Of a stretch of 64,000 nucleotides of DNA, positions 12,244-25,600 are shown piece by piece. Within the stretch, counting starts at the first letter, position 1, and each line of letters starts with the position of its first letter. The notes below the pieces were generated by a model. It had not been told where the DNA came from, searched no databases, and saw only the letters and a list, made by a program, of their open reading frames with translations. This DNA comes from Osmia lignaria lignaria (Eukaryota; Arthropoda; Insecta; Hymenoptera; Megachilidae), in contig NW_027478159.1 of the NCBI RefSeq assembly GCF_051020975.1, positions 19,112,501-19,176,500 on the forward strand. The letters run 5' to 3'. A program made the translations under genes and the position numbers.

Positions 12244-12565
12244 TGCAAATATCTCGGAAACGAAGCGAGCTATGGCAAAATGTTAAGAGACCTTTTTTGT
12301 ACAGAATTATGTTCCCTACAATTTACGTTCTATGATATTTTTTGATCAGAAGCGTAGTTTTCGAGATATACCGAGATATTTAAAAGATCCGAAGCCGCAC
12401 CAACATAATAGAGATACAGAAACACCGTGGCCCCTTTCTTTCAGATAACTCTGCACTATTGCGAGCTGGAAATGCCACTTCCAGTTTAGCTGTGCAGAAG
12501 AAGAACAACAGGAAGAAGAAATATCTCGAAATATGTCCGTCAGGCCCCTTCCCTTGAGATATATC
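12244..12565. repeat. Chimeric junction monomer M39
   Basis: The left part is like M28/M46: TACAGAATTATGTTCCC, TTTACG, and GATATACCGAG, which M46 also has. The right part is like M22/M33: TTTCAG, CTGGAAATG, CAGGAAG and GATATATCTGC. It lacks the +2 insertion of M46, so the switch lies between about 12387 and 12433. This is the expected product of out-of-register exchange and marks the seam of the 2256-bp duplication. Confidence 0.8.
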
Positions 12566-15467
12566 TGCAAATATCTCGGAAACGAAGCGAGCTATGGCAA
12601 AATGTTGAGAGACCTTTTTTGTAGAGAATTAAGTTTCCTACTTTTTATGTTCTATGATATTTTTTGATCAGATGCGTAGTTCTCGAGATATATCAAGATA
12701 TTTAAAAGTTCCGAAGCCGCACCAACATAATAGAGATACAGAAACACCGTGGCCCCTTTCTTTCAGATAACTCTGCACTATTGCGAGCTGGAAATGCCAC
12801 TTCCAGTTTAGCTGTGCAGAAGAAGAACAACAGGAAGAAGAAATATCTCGAAATATGTCCGTCAGGCCCCTTCCCTTGAGATATATCTGCAAATATCTCG
12901 GAAACGAAACGAGCTATGGCAAAATGTTAAGAAACCTTTTTTGTAGAGAATTATGTTTCCTACAATTTATGTTGTATGATATTTTTTGATCAGAAGCGTA
13001 GTTTTCAAGATATATCGAGATATTTAAAAGATCCGAAGCCGCACCAACATAATAGAGATACAGAAACACCGTGGCCCCTTTCTTTGAGATAACTCTGCAC
13101 TATTGCGAGCTGCAAATGCCACTTCCAGCTTAGCTGTGCAGAAGAAGAACAACAAGAAGAAGAAATATCTCGAAATATGTCCGTCAGGCCCCTTCCCTTG
13201 AGATAAATCTGCAAATATCTCGGAAACGAAGCGAGCTATGGCAAAATGTTAAGAGACCTTTTTTGTACAGAATTATGTTCCCTACAATTTACGTTCTATG
13301 ATATTTTTTGATCAGAAGCGTAGTTTTCGAGATATATCGAGATATTTAAAAGATCCGAAGCCGCACCAACATAATAGAGATACAGAAACACCGTGGCCCC
13401 CGTTTCTTTGAGATAACTCTGCACTATTGCGACCTGCAAATGCCACTTCCAGCTTAGCTGTGCAGAAGAAGAACAACAAGAAGAAGGAATATCTCGAAAT
13501 ATGTCCGTCAAGCCCCTTCCCTTGAGATAAATCTGCACATATCTCGGAAACGAAGCGAGCTATGGCAAAATGTTAAGAGACCTTTTCTGTAGAGAATTAA
13601 GTTTCCTGCTATTTATGTTCTATGATATTTTTTGATCAGATGCGTAGTTCTCGAGATATATCAAGATATTTAAAAGTTCCGAAGCCTCACCAACATAATA
13701 GAGATACAGAATCACCGTGGCCCCTTTCTTCGAGATAACTCTGCACTAGTGCGAGCCGCAAATGCCGCTTCCAGCTTAGCTGTGCAGGAGAAGAACAACA
13801 AGAAGAAGAAATATCTCGAAATATGTCCGTCAGGCCCCTTCCCTCGAGATAAATCTGCAAATATCTCGGAAACGAAGCGAGCTATGGCAAAATGTTAAGA
13901 GACCTTTTTTGTAGAGAATTAAGTTTCCTACTATTTATGTTCTATGATATTTTTTGATCAGATGCGTAGTTCTCGAGATATATCAAGATATTTAAAAGTT
14001 CCGAAGCCGCACCAACATAATAGAGATACAGAAACACCGTGGCCCCTTTCTTTGAGATAACTCTGCACTATTGCGAGCTGCAAATGCCACTTCCAGCTTA
14101 GCTGTGCAGAAGAAGAACAACAAGAAGAAGAAATATCTCGAAATATGTCCGTCAGGCCCCTTCCCTTGAGATAAATCTGCAAATATCTCGGAAACGAAAC
14201 GAGCTATCGCAAAATGTTAAGAAACCTTTTTTGTACAGAATTATGTTTCCTACAATTTATGTTGTATGATATTTTTTGATCAGAAGCGTAGTTTTCAAGA
14301 TATATCGAGATATTTAAAAGATCCGAAGCCGCACCAACATAATAGAGATACAGCAACACCGTGGCCCCTTTCTTTGAGATAACTCTGCACTATTGCGAGC
14401 TGCAAATGCCACTTCCAGCTTAGCTGTGCAGATGAAGAACAACAAGAAGAAGAAATATCTCGAAATATGTCCGTCAGGCCCCTTCCCTTGAGATAAATCT
14501 GCAAATATCTCGGAAACGAAGCGAGCTATGGCAAAATGTTAAGAGACCTTTTTTGTACAGAATTATGTTCCCTACAATTTACGTTCTATGATATTTTTTG
14601 ATCAGAAGCGTAGTTTTCGAGATATACCGAGATATTTAAAAGATCCGAAGCCGCACCAACATAATAGAGATACAGAAACACCGTGGCCCCCGTTTCTTTG
14701 AGATAACTCTGCACTATTGCGACCTGCAAATGCCACTTCCAGCTTAGCTGTGCAGAAGAAGAACAACAAGAAGAAGAAATATCTCGAAATATGTCCGTCA
14801 AGCCCCTTCCCTTGAGATAAATCTGCACATATCTCGGAAACGAAGCGAGCTATGGCAAAATGTTAAGAGACCTTTTTTGTAGAGAATTAAGTTTCCTGCT
14901 ATTTATGTTCTATGATATTTTTTGATCAGATGCGTAGTTCTCGAGATATATCAAGATATTTAAAAGTTCCGAAGCCGCACCAACATAATAGAGATACAGA
15001 ATCACCGTGGCCCCTTTCTTCGAGATAACTCTGCACTAGTGCGAGCCGCAAATGCCGCTTCCAGCTTAGCTGTGCAGGAGAAGAACAACAAGAAGAAGAA
15101 ATATCTCGAAATATGTCCGTCAGGCCCCTTCCCTTGAGATAAATCTGCAAATATCTCGGAAACGAAGCGAGCTATGGCAAAATGTTAAGAGACCTTTTTT
15201 GTAGAGAATTAAGTTTCCTACTATTTATGTTCTATGATATTTTTTGATCAGATGCGTAGTTCTCGAGATATATCAAGATATTTAAAAGTTCCGAAGCCGC
15301 ACCAACCTAATAGAGATACAGAAACACCGTGGCCCCTTTCTTTGAGATAACTCTGCACTATTGCGAGCTGTAAATGCCACGTCCAGCTTAGCTGTGCAGA
15401 AGAAGAACAACAAGAAGAAGAAATATCTCGAAATATGTCCGTCAGGCCCCTTCCCTTGAGATAAACC
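12566..15467. repeat. Higher-order repeat, family alpha, copy 3 (M40-M48)
   Basis: M40-M48 repeat M22-M30 at 5802 bp, and M40-M45 repeat M33-M38 at 2256 bp. GAAGCCTCACC is kept in M25, M36 and M43, and GCAGATGAAG in M27, M38 and M45. In M48 the purine side of the hairpin has changed to CTGTAAATGCCACGTCCAG, a form that then spreads to M51, M61, M70, M74 and M87. Confidence 0.85.
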
Positions 15468-16113
15468 TGCAAATATCTCGGAAACGAAGCGAGCTATGGC
15501 AAAATGTTAAGAGACCTTTTTTGTAGAGAATTAAGTTTCCTACTTTTTATGTTCTATGATATTTTTTGATCAGATGCGTAGTTCTCGAGATATATCGAGA
15601 TATTTAAAAGATCCGAAGCCGCACCAACATAATAGAGATACAGAAACACCGTGGCCCCTTTCTTTGAGATAACTCTGCACTATTGCGAGCTGCAAATGCC
15701 ACTTGCAGCTTAGCTGTGCAGAAGAAGAACAACAAGAAGAAGAAATATCTCGAAATATGTCCGTCAGGCCCCTTCCCTTGAGATAGATCTGCAAATATCT
15801 CGGAAACGAAGCGAGCTATGGCAAAATGTTAAGAGACCTTTTTTGTACAGAATTATGTTCCCTACAATTTACGTTCTATGATATTTTTTGATCAGAAGCG
15901 TAGTTTTCGAGATATATCGAGATATTTAAAAGATCCGAAGCCGCACCAACATAATAGAGATACAGAAACACCGTGGCCCCCGTTTCTTTGAGATAACTCT
16001 GCACTATTGCGACCTGCAAATGCCACTTCCAGCTTAGCTGTGCAGAAGAAGAACAACAAGAAGAAGAAATATCTCGAAATATGTCCGTCAGGCCCCTTCC
16101 CTTGAGATAAATC
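15468..16113. repeat. Array segment M49-M50, edge of family alpha
   Basis: M49 is a mosaic: a type A start with CTCGAG, then TCGAG and GATCC of type B, with a private ACTTGCAGC in the hairpin. M50 is a full type B monomer with the +2 insertion and CGACCTGCAAATG. After M50 the type B haplotype almost disappears until 29.6 kb. Confidence 0.8.
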
Positions 16114-17282
16114 TGCAAATATCTCGGAAACGAAGCGAGCTATGGCAAAATGTTAAGAGACCTTTTTTGTAGACAATTACGTTTTCTACTTTTTATGTTC
16201 TATGATATTTTTTGATCAGATGCGTAGTTCTCGAGATATATCAAGATATTTAAAAGTTCCGAAGCCGCACCAACCTAATAGAGATACAGAAACACCGTGG
16301 CCCCTTTCTTTGAGATAACTCTGCACTATTGCGAGCTGTAAATGCCACGTCCAGCTTAGCTGTGCAGAAGAAGAACAACAAGAAGAAGAAATATCTCGAA
16401 ATATGTCCGTCAGGCCCCTTCCCTTGAGATAAACCTGCAAATATCTCGGAAACGAAGCGAGCTATGGCAAAATGTTAAGAGACCTTTTTTGTAGAGAATT
16501 AAGTTTCCTACTTTTTATGTTCTATGATATTTTTTGATCAGATGCGTAGTTCTCGAGATGTATCAAGATATTTAAAAGTTCCGAAGCCGCACCAACATAA
16601 TAGAGATACAGAAACACCGTGGCCCCTTTCTTTGAGATAGCTCTGCGCTATTGCGAGCTGGAAATGGCACTTCCAGTTTAGCTGTGCAGAAGAAGAACAA
16701 CAAGAAGAAGAAATATCTCGAAATATGTCCGTCAGGCCCCTTCCCTCGAGATAAATCTGCAAATATCTCGGAAACGAAGCGAGCTATGGCAAAATGTTAA
16801 GAGACCTTTTTTGTAGAGAAGTAAGTTTCCTACTATTTATGTTCTATGATATTTTTTGATCAGATGCGTAGTTCTCGAGATATATCAAGATATTTAAAAG
16901 TTCCGAAGCCGCACCAACATAATAGAGATACAGAAACACCGTGGCCCCTTTCTTTGAGATAACTCTGCACTATTGCGAGCTGCAAATGCCACTTCCAGCT
17001 TAGCTGTGCAGAAGAAGAACAACAAGAAGAAGAAATATCTCGAAATATGTCCGTCAGGCCCCTTCCCTTGAGATAAATCTGCAAATATCTCGGAAACGAA
17101 GCGAGCTATGGCAAAATATTAAGAGACCTTATTTGTAGAGAATTAAGTTTCCTACTTTTTATGTTCTATGATATTATTTGATCAGATGCGTAGTTCTCGA
17201 GATATATCAAGATATTTAAAAGTTCCGAAGCCGCACCAACATAATAGAGATACAGAAACACCGTGGCCCCTTTCTTTGAGAT

Positions 17283-19760
17283 AACTCTGCACTATTGCGA
17301 GCTGCAAATGCCACTTCCAGCTTAGCTGTGCAGAAGAAGAACAACAAGAAGAAGAAATATCTCGAAATATGTCCGTCAGGCCCCTTCCCTTGAGATAAAT
17401 CTGCATATATCTCGGAAACGAAGCGAGCTATGGCAAAATGTTAAGAGATCGTATTTGTAGAGAATTAAGTTTCCTACTTTTTATGTTCTATGATATTATT
17501 TGATCATATGCGTAGTTCTCGAGATATATCGAGATATTTAAAAGTTCCGAATCCGCACCAACATAATAGAGATACAGAAACACTGTGGCCCCTTTCTTTG
17601 AGATAACTCTGCACTACTGCGAGCTGCAAATGCCACTTCCAGTTTAGCTGTGCAGAAGAAGAACAACAAGAAGAAGAAATATCTCGAAATATGTCCGTCA
17701 GGCCCCTTCCCTTGAGATAAATCTGCAAATATCTCGGAAACCAAGCGAGCTATGGCAAAATGTTAAGAGACCTTTTTTGTAGAGAATTAAGTTTCCCACT
17801 TTTTATGTTCTATGATATTTTTTGATCAGATGCGTAGTTCTCGAGATATATCAAGATATTTAAAAGTTCCGAAGCCGCACCAACATAATAGAGATACAGA
17901 AACACCGTGGCCCCTTTCTTTGAGGTAACTCTGCACTATTGCGAGCTGGAAATGCCACTTCCAGTTTAGCTGTGCAGAAGAAGAACAACAAGAAGAAGAA
18001 ATATCTCGAAATATGTCCGTCAGACCCCTTCCCTTGAGATAAATCTGCAAATATCTCGGAAACGAAGCGAGCTATGGCAAAATGTTAAGAGACCGTATTT
18101 GTAGAGAATTAAGTTTCCTACTTTTTATGTTCTATGATATTATTTGATCATATGCGTAGTTCTCGAGATATATCGAGATATTTAAAAGTTCCGAATCCGC
18201 ACCAACATAATAGAGATACAGAAACACTGTGGCCCCTTTCTTTGAGATAACTCTGCACTACTGCGAGCTGCAAATGCCACTTCCAGTTTAGCTGTGCAGA
18301 AGAAGAACAACAAGAAGAAGAAATATCTCGAAATATGTCCGTCAGGCCCCTTCCCTTGAGATAAATCTGCAAATATCTCGGAAACCAAGCGAGCTATGGC
18401 AAAATGTTAAGAGACCTTTTTTGTAGAGAATTAAGTTTCCCACTTTTTATGTTCTATGATATTTTTTGATCAGATGCGTAGTTCTCGAGATATATCAAGA
18501 TATTTAAAAGTTCCGAAGCCGCACCAACATAATAGAGATACAGAAACACCGAGGCCCCTTTCTTTGAGGTAACTCTGCACTATTGCGAGCTGGAAATGCC
18601 ACTTCCAGTTTAGCTGTGCAGAAGAAGAACAACAAGAAGAAGAAATATCTCGAAATATGTCCGTCAGACCCCTTCCCTTGAGATAAATCTGCAAATATCT
18701 CGGAAACGAAGCGAGCTATGGCAAAATGTTAAGAGACCTTTTTTGTAGAGAATTAAGTTTCCTACTTTTTATGTTCTATGATATTTTTTGATCAGATGCG
18801 TAGTTCTCGAGATGTATCAAGATATTTAAAAGTTCCGAAGCCGCACCAACATAATAGAGATACAGAAACACCGTGGCCCCTTTCTTTGAGATAACTCTGC
18901 GCTATTGCGAGCTGGAAATGGCACTTCCAGTTTAGCTGTGCAGAAGAAGAACAACAAGAAGAAGAAATATCTCGAAATATGTCCGTCAGGCCCCTTCCCT
19001 CGAGATAAATCTGCAAATATCTCGGAAACGAAGCGAGCTATGGCAAAATGTTAAGAGACCTTTTTTGTAGAGAATTAAGTTTCCTACTTTTTACGTTCTA
19101 TGATATTTTTTGATCAGATGCGTAGTTCTCGAGATATATCAAGATATTTTAAAGTTCCGAAGCCGCACCAACATAATAGAGATACAAAAACACCCTGGCC
19201 CCTTTCTTTCAGATAACTCTGCACTATTGCGAGCTGGAAATGCCACTTCCAGTTTAGCTGTGCAGAAGAAGAACAACAAGAAGAAGAAATATCTCGAAAT
19301 ATGTCCGTCAGGCCCCTTCCCTTGAGATAAATCTGCAAATATCTCGGAAACGAAGCGAGCTATGGCAAAATGTTAAGAGACCTTTTTTGTAGACAATTAA
19401 GTTTTCTACTTTTTATGTTCTATGATATTTTTTGATCAGATGCGTAGTTCTCGAGATATATCAAGATATTTAAAAGTTCCGAAGCCGCACCAACCTAATA
19501 GAGATACAGAAACACCGTGGCCCCTTTCTTTGAGATAACTCTGCACTATTGCGAGCTGTAAATGCCACGTCCAGCTTAGCTGTGCAGAAGAAGAACAACA
19601 AGAAGAAGAAATATCTCGAAATATGTCCGTCAGGCCCCTTCCCTTGAGATAAACCTGCAAATATCTCGGAAACGAAGCGAGCTATGGCAAAATGTTAAGA
19701 GACCTTTTTTGTAGAGAATTAAGTTTCCTACTTTTTATGTTCTATGATATTTTTTGATCA
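17283..19760. repeat. 2478-bp duplication, copy 1
   Basis: This segment matches 20183-22660 at a constant offset of 2900 bp. I found no difference in the lines compared, including private changes such as AGAGATCGTATTTG, CACCGAGGCCCC and CACCCTGGCC. The left limit is the T of AGATAAC at 17282 against C at 20182; the right limit is TGATCAG against TGATCAT at 19761/22661. Inside it a dimer is also doubled: M55-M56 resembles M57-M58. Confidence 0.85.
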
Positions 19761-19977
19761 GATGCGTAGTTCTCGAGATGTATCAAGATATTTAAAAGTT
19801 CCGAAGCCGCACCAACATAATAGAGATACAGAAACACCGTGGCCCCTTTCTTTGAGATAGCTCTGCGCTATTGCGAGCTGGAAATGGCACTTCCAGTTTA
19901 GCTGTGCAGAAGAAGAACAACAAGAAGAAGAAATATCTCGAAATATGTCCGTCAGGCCCCTTCCCTCGAGATAAATC

Positions 19978-20301
19978 TGCAAATATCTCGGAAACGAAGC
20001 GAGCTATGGCAAAATGTTAAGAGACCTTTTTTGTAGAGAAGTAAGTTTCCTACTATTTATGTTCTATGATATTTTTTGATCAGAAGCGTAGTTTTCGAGA
20101 TATATCGAGATATTTAAAAGATCCGAAGCCGCACCAACATAATAGAGATACAGAAACACCGTGGCCCCCGTTTCTTTGAGACAACTCTGCACTATTGCGA
20201 GCTGCAAATGCCACTTCCAGCTTAGCTGTGCAGAAGAAGAACAACAAGAAGAAGAAATATCTCGAAATATGTCCGTCAGGCCCCTTCCCTTGAGATAAAT
20301 C
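19978..20301. repeat. Mosaic monomer M63 with a short type B patch
   Basis: It begins as type A (AGAGAAGTAAG, CTACTATTTATG). From AGAAGCG (20085) to the +2 insertion and GACAAC (20182) it is type B. It then continues like M54. The B patch is bounded by 20056 and 20182, so it is at most about 130 bp. It is the only B tract in the 16.1-29.6 kb domain. Confidence 0.8.
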
Positions 20302-22660
20302 TGCATATATCTCGGAAACGAAGCGAGCTATGGCAAAATGTTAAGAGATCGTATTTGTAGAGAATTAAGTTTCCTACTTTTTATGTTCTATGATATTATT
20401 TGATCATATGCGTAGTTCTCGAGATATATCGAGATATTTAAAAGTTCCGAATCCGCACCAACATAATAGAGATACAGAAACACTGTGGCCCCTTTCTTTG
20501 AGATAACTCTGCACTACTGCGAGCTGCAAATGCCACTTCCAGTTTAGCTGTGCAGAAGAAGAACAACAAGAAGAAGAAATATCTCGAAATATGTCCGTCA
20601 GGCCCCTTCCCTTGAGATAAATCTGCAAATATCTCGGAAACCAAGCGAGCTATGGCAAAATGTTAAGAGACCTTTTTTGTAGAGAATTAAGTTTCCCACT
20701 TTTTATGTTCTATGATATTTTTTGATCAGATGCGTAGTTCTCGAGATATATCAAGATATTTAAAAGTTCCGAAGCCGCACCAACATAATAGAGATACAGA
20801 AACACCGTGGCCCCTTTCTTTGAGGTAACTCTGCACTATTGCGAGCTGGAAATGCCACTTCCAGTTTAGCTGTGCAGAAGAAGAACAACAAGAAGAAGAA
20901 ATATCTCGAAATATGTCCGTCAGACCCCTTCCCTTGAGATAAATCTGCAAATATCTCGGAAACGAAGCGAGCTATGGCAAAATGTTAAGAGACCGTATTT
21001 GTAGAGAATTAAGTTTCCTACTTTTTATGTTCTATGATATTATTTGATCATATGCGTAGTTCTCGAGATATATCGAGATATTTAAAAGTTCCGAATCCGC
21101 ACCAACATAATAGAGATACAGAAACACTGTGGCCCCTTTCTTTGAGATAACTCTGCACTACTGCGAGCTGCAAATGCCACTTCCAGTTTAGCTGTGCAGA
21201 AGAAGAACAACAAGAAGAAGAAATATCTCGAAATATGTCCGTCAGGCCCCTTCCCTTGAGATAAATCTGCAAATATCTCGGAAACCAAGCGAGCTATGGC
21301 AAAATGTTAAGAGACCTTTTTTGTAGAGAATTAAGTTTCCCACTTTTTATGTTCTATGATATTTTTTGATCAGATGCGTAGTTCTCGAGATATATCAAGA
21401 TATTTAAAAGTTCCGAAGCCGCACCAACATAATAGAGATACAGAAACACCGAGGCCCCTTTCTTTGAGGTAACTCTGCACTATTGCGAGCTGGAAATGCC
21501 ACTTCCAGTTTAGCTGTGCAGAAGAAGAACAACAAGAAGAAGAAATATCTCGAAATATGTCCGTCAGACCCCTTCCCTTGAGATAAATCTGCAAATATCT
21601 CGGAAACGAAGCGAGCTATGGCAAAATGTTAAGAGACCTTTTTTGTAGAGAATTAAGTTTCCTACTTTTTATGTTCTATGATATTTTTTGATCAGATGCG
21701 TAGTTCTCGAGATGTATCAAGATATTTAAAAGTTCCGAAGCCGCACCAACATAATAGAGATACAGAAACACCGTGGCCCCTTTCTTTGAGATAACTCTGC
21801 GCTATTGCGAGCTGGAAATGGCACTTCCAGTTTAGCTGTGCAGAAGAAGAACAACAAGAAGAAGAAATATCTCGAAATATGTCCGTCAGGCCCCTTCCCT
21901 CGAGATAAATCTGCAAATATCTCGGAAACGAAGCGAGCTATGGCAAAATGTTAAGAGACCTTTTTTGTAGAGAATTAAGTTTCCTACTTTTTACGTTCTA
22001 TGATATTTTTTGATCAGATGCGTAGTTCTCGAGATATATCAAGATATTTTAAAGTTCCGAAGCCGCACCAACATAATAGAGATACAAAAACACCCTGGCC
22101 CCTTTCTTTCAGATAACTCTGCACTATTGCGAGCTGGAAATGCCACTTCCAGTTTAGCTGTGCAGAAGAAGAACAACAAGAAGAAGAAATATCTCGAAAT
22201 ATGTCCGTCAGGCCCCTTCCCTTGAGATAAATCTGCAAATATCTCGGAAACGAAGCGAGCTATGGCAAAATGTTAAGAGACCTTTTTTGTAGACAATTAA
22301 GTTTTCTACTTTTTATGTTCTATGATATTTTTTGATCAGATGCGTAGTTCTCGAGATATATCAAGATATTTAAAAGTTCCGAAGCCGCACCAACCTAATA
22401 GAGATACAGAAACACCGTGGCCCCTTTCTTTGAGATAACTCTGCACTATTGCGAGCTGTAAATGCCACGTCCAGCTTAGCTGTGCAGAAGAAGAACAACA
22501 AGAAGAAGAAATATCTCGAAATATGTCCGTCAGGCCCCTTCCCTTGAGATAAACCTGCAAATATCTCGGAAACGAAGCGAGCTATGGCAAAATGTTAAGA
22601 GACCTTTTTTGTAGAGAATTAAGTTTCCTACTTTTTATGTTCTATGATATTTTTTGATCA
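20183..22660. repeat. 2478-bp duplication, copy 2
   Basis: This is the second copy of 17283-19760. Its left seam lies inside mosaic monomer M63. Its right seam lies inside M71, which begins like M62 and then continues as the GATCATATGCG class. Apparent identity over about 2.5 kb, against clear differences between neighbouring monomers, points to a recent event. Confidence 0.85.
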
Positions 22661-25600
22661 TATGCGTAGTTCTCGAGATATATCGAGATATTTAAAAGTT
22701 CCGAATCCGCACCAACATAATAGAGATACAGAAACACTGTGGCCCCTTTCTTTGAGATAACTCTGCACTACTGCGAGCTGCAAATGCCACTTCCAGTTTA
22801 GCTGTGCAGAAGAAGAACAACAAGAAGAAGAAATATCTCGAAATATGTCCGTCAGGCCCCTTCCCTTGAGATAAATCTGCAAATATCTCGGAAACCAAGC
22901 GAGCTATGGCAAAATGTTAAGAGACCTTTTTTGTAGAGAATTAAGTTTCCCACTTTTTATGTTCTATGATATTTTTTGATCAGATGCGTAGTTCTCGAGA
23001 TATATCAAGATATTTAAAAGTTCCGAAGCCGCACCAACATAATAGAGATACAGAAACACCGTGGCCCCTTTCTTTGAGGTAACTCTGCACTATTGCGAGC
23101 TGGAAATGCCACTTCCAGTTTAGCTGTGCAGAAGAAGAACAACAAGAAGAAGAAATATCTCGAAATATGTCCGTCAGACCCCTTCCCTTGAGATAAATCT
23201 GCAAATATCTCGGAAACGAACCGAGCTATGGCAAAATGTTGAGAGACCTTTTTTGTAGAGAATTAAGTTTCCTACTTTTTACGTTCTATGATATTTTTTG
23301 ATCAGATGCGTAGTTCTCGAGATATATCAAGATATTTTAAAGTTCCGAAGCCGCACCAACATAATAGAGATACAAAAACACCGTGGCCCCTTTCTTTCAG
23401 ATAACTCTGCACTATTGCGAGCTGGAAATGCCACTTCCAGTTTAGCTGTGCAGAAGAAGAACAACAAGAAGAAGAAATATCTCGAAATATGTCCGTCAGG
23501 CCCCTTCCCTTGAGATAAATCTGCAAATATCTCGGAAACGAAGCGAGCTATGGCAAAATGTTAAGAGACCTTTTTTGTAGACAATTAAGTTTTCTACTTT
23601 TTATGTTCTATGATATTTTTTGATCAGATGCGTAGTTCTCGAGATATATCAAGATATTTAAAAGTTCCGAAGCCGCACCAACCTAATAGAGATACAGAAA
23701 CACCGTGGCCCCTTTCTTTGAGATAACTCTGCACTATTGCGAGCTGTAAATGCCACGTCCAGCTTAGCTGTGCAGAAGAAGAGCAACAAGAAGAAGAAAT
23801 ATCTCGAAATATGTCCGTCAGGCCCCTTCCCTTGAGATAAACCTGCAAATATCTCGGAAACGAAGCGAGCTATGGCAAAATATTAAGAGACCTTTTTTGT
23901 AGAGAATTAAGTTTCCTACTTTTTATGTTCTATGATATTTTTTGATCAGATGCGTAGTTCTCGAGATGTATCAAGATATTTAAAAGTTCCGAAGCCGCAC
24001 CAACATAATAGAGATACAGAAACACCGTGGCCCCTTTCTTTGAGATAGCTCTGCGCTATTGCGAGCTGGAAATGGCACTTCCAGTTTAGCTGTGCAGAAG
24101 AAGAACAACAAGAAGAAGAAATATCTCGAAATATGTCCGTCAGGCCCCTTCCCTTGAGATAAATCTGCAAATATCTCGGAAACCAAGCGAGCTATGGCAA
24201 AATGTTAAGAGACCTTTTTTGTAGAGAATTAAGTTTCCCACTTTTTATGTTCTATGATATTTTTTGATCAGATGCGTAGTTCTCGAGATATATCAAGATA
24301 TTTAAAAGTTCCGAAGCCGCACCAACATAATAGAGATACAGAAACACCGTGGCCCCTTTCTTTGAGGTAACTCTGCACTATTGCGAGCTGGAAATGCCAC
24401 TTCCAGTTTAGCTGTGCAGAAGAAGAACAACAAGAAGAAGAAATATCTCGAAATATGTCCGTCAGACCCCTTCCCTTGAGATAAATCTGCAAATATCTCG
24501 GAAACGAAGCGAGCTATGGCAAAATGTTAAGAGACCTTTTTTGTAGAGAATTAAGTTTCCTACTTTTTACGTTCTATGATATTTTTTGATCAGATGCGTA
24601 GTTCTCGAGATATATCAAGATATTTTAAAGTTCCGAAGCCGCACCAACATAATAGAGATACAAAAACACCGTGGCCCCTTCCTTTCAGATAACTCTGCAC
24701 TATTGCGAGCTGGAAATGCCACTTCCAGCTTAGCTGTGCAGAAGAAGAACAACAAGAAGAAGAAATATCTCGAAATATGTCCGTCAGGCCCCTTCCCTTG
24801 AGATAAATCTGCAAATATCTCGGAAACGAAGCGAGCTATGGCAAAATATTAAGAGACCTTATTTGTAGAGAATTAAGTTTCCTACTTTTTATGTTCTATG
24901 ATATTATTTGATCAGATGCGTAGTTCTCGAGATGTATCAAGATATTTAAAAGTTCCGAAGCCGCACCAACATAATAGAGATACAGAAACACCGTGGCCCC
25001 TTTCTTTGAGATAGCTCTGCGCTATTGCGAGCTGGAAATGGCACTTCCAGTTTAGCTGTGCAGAAGAAGAACAACAAGAAGAAGAAATATCTCGAAATAT
25101 GTCCGTCAGGCCCCTTCCCTCGAGATAAATCTGCAAATATCTCGGAAACGAAGCGAGCTATGGCAAAATGTTAAGAGACCTTTTTTGTAGAGAAGTAAGT
25201 TTCCTACTATTTATGTTCTATGATATTTTTTGATCAGATGCGTAGTTCTCGAGATATATCAAGATATTTAAAAGTTCCGAAGCCGCACCAACATAATAGA
25301 GATACAGAAACACCGTGGCCCCTTTCTTTGAGATAACTCTGCACTATTGCGAGCTGCAAATGCCACTTCCAGCTTAGCTGTGCAGAAGAAGAACAACAAG
25401 AAGAAGAAATATCTCGAAATATGTCCGTCAGGCCCCTTCCCTTGAGATAAATCTGCAAATATCTCGGAAACCAAGCGAGCTATGGCAAAATGTTAAGAGA
25501 CCTTTTTTGTAGAGAATTAAGTTTCCCACTTTTTATGTTCTATGATATTTTTTGATCAGATGCGTAGTTCTCGAGATATATCAAGATATTTAAAAGTTCC

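Noticed and set aside
17545..17560. RNA polymerase III B box or tRNA-derived origin, from GTTCCGAATCC in some monomers
   Set aside because: One extra base interrupts the GGTTCGANTCC pattern. It occurs in only some variants, and no A box or terminator is suitably placed.
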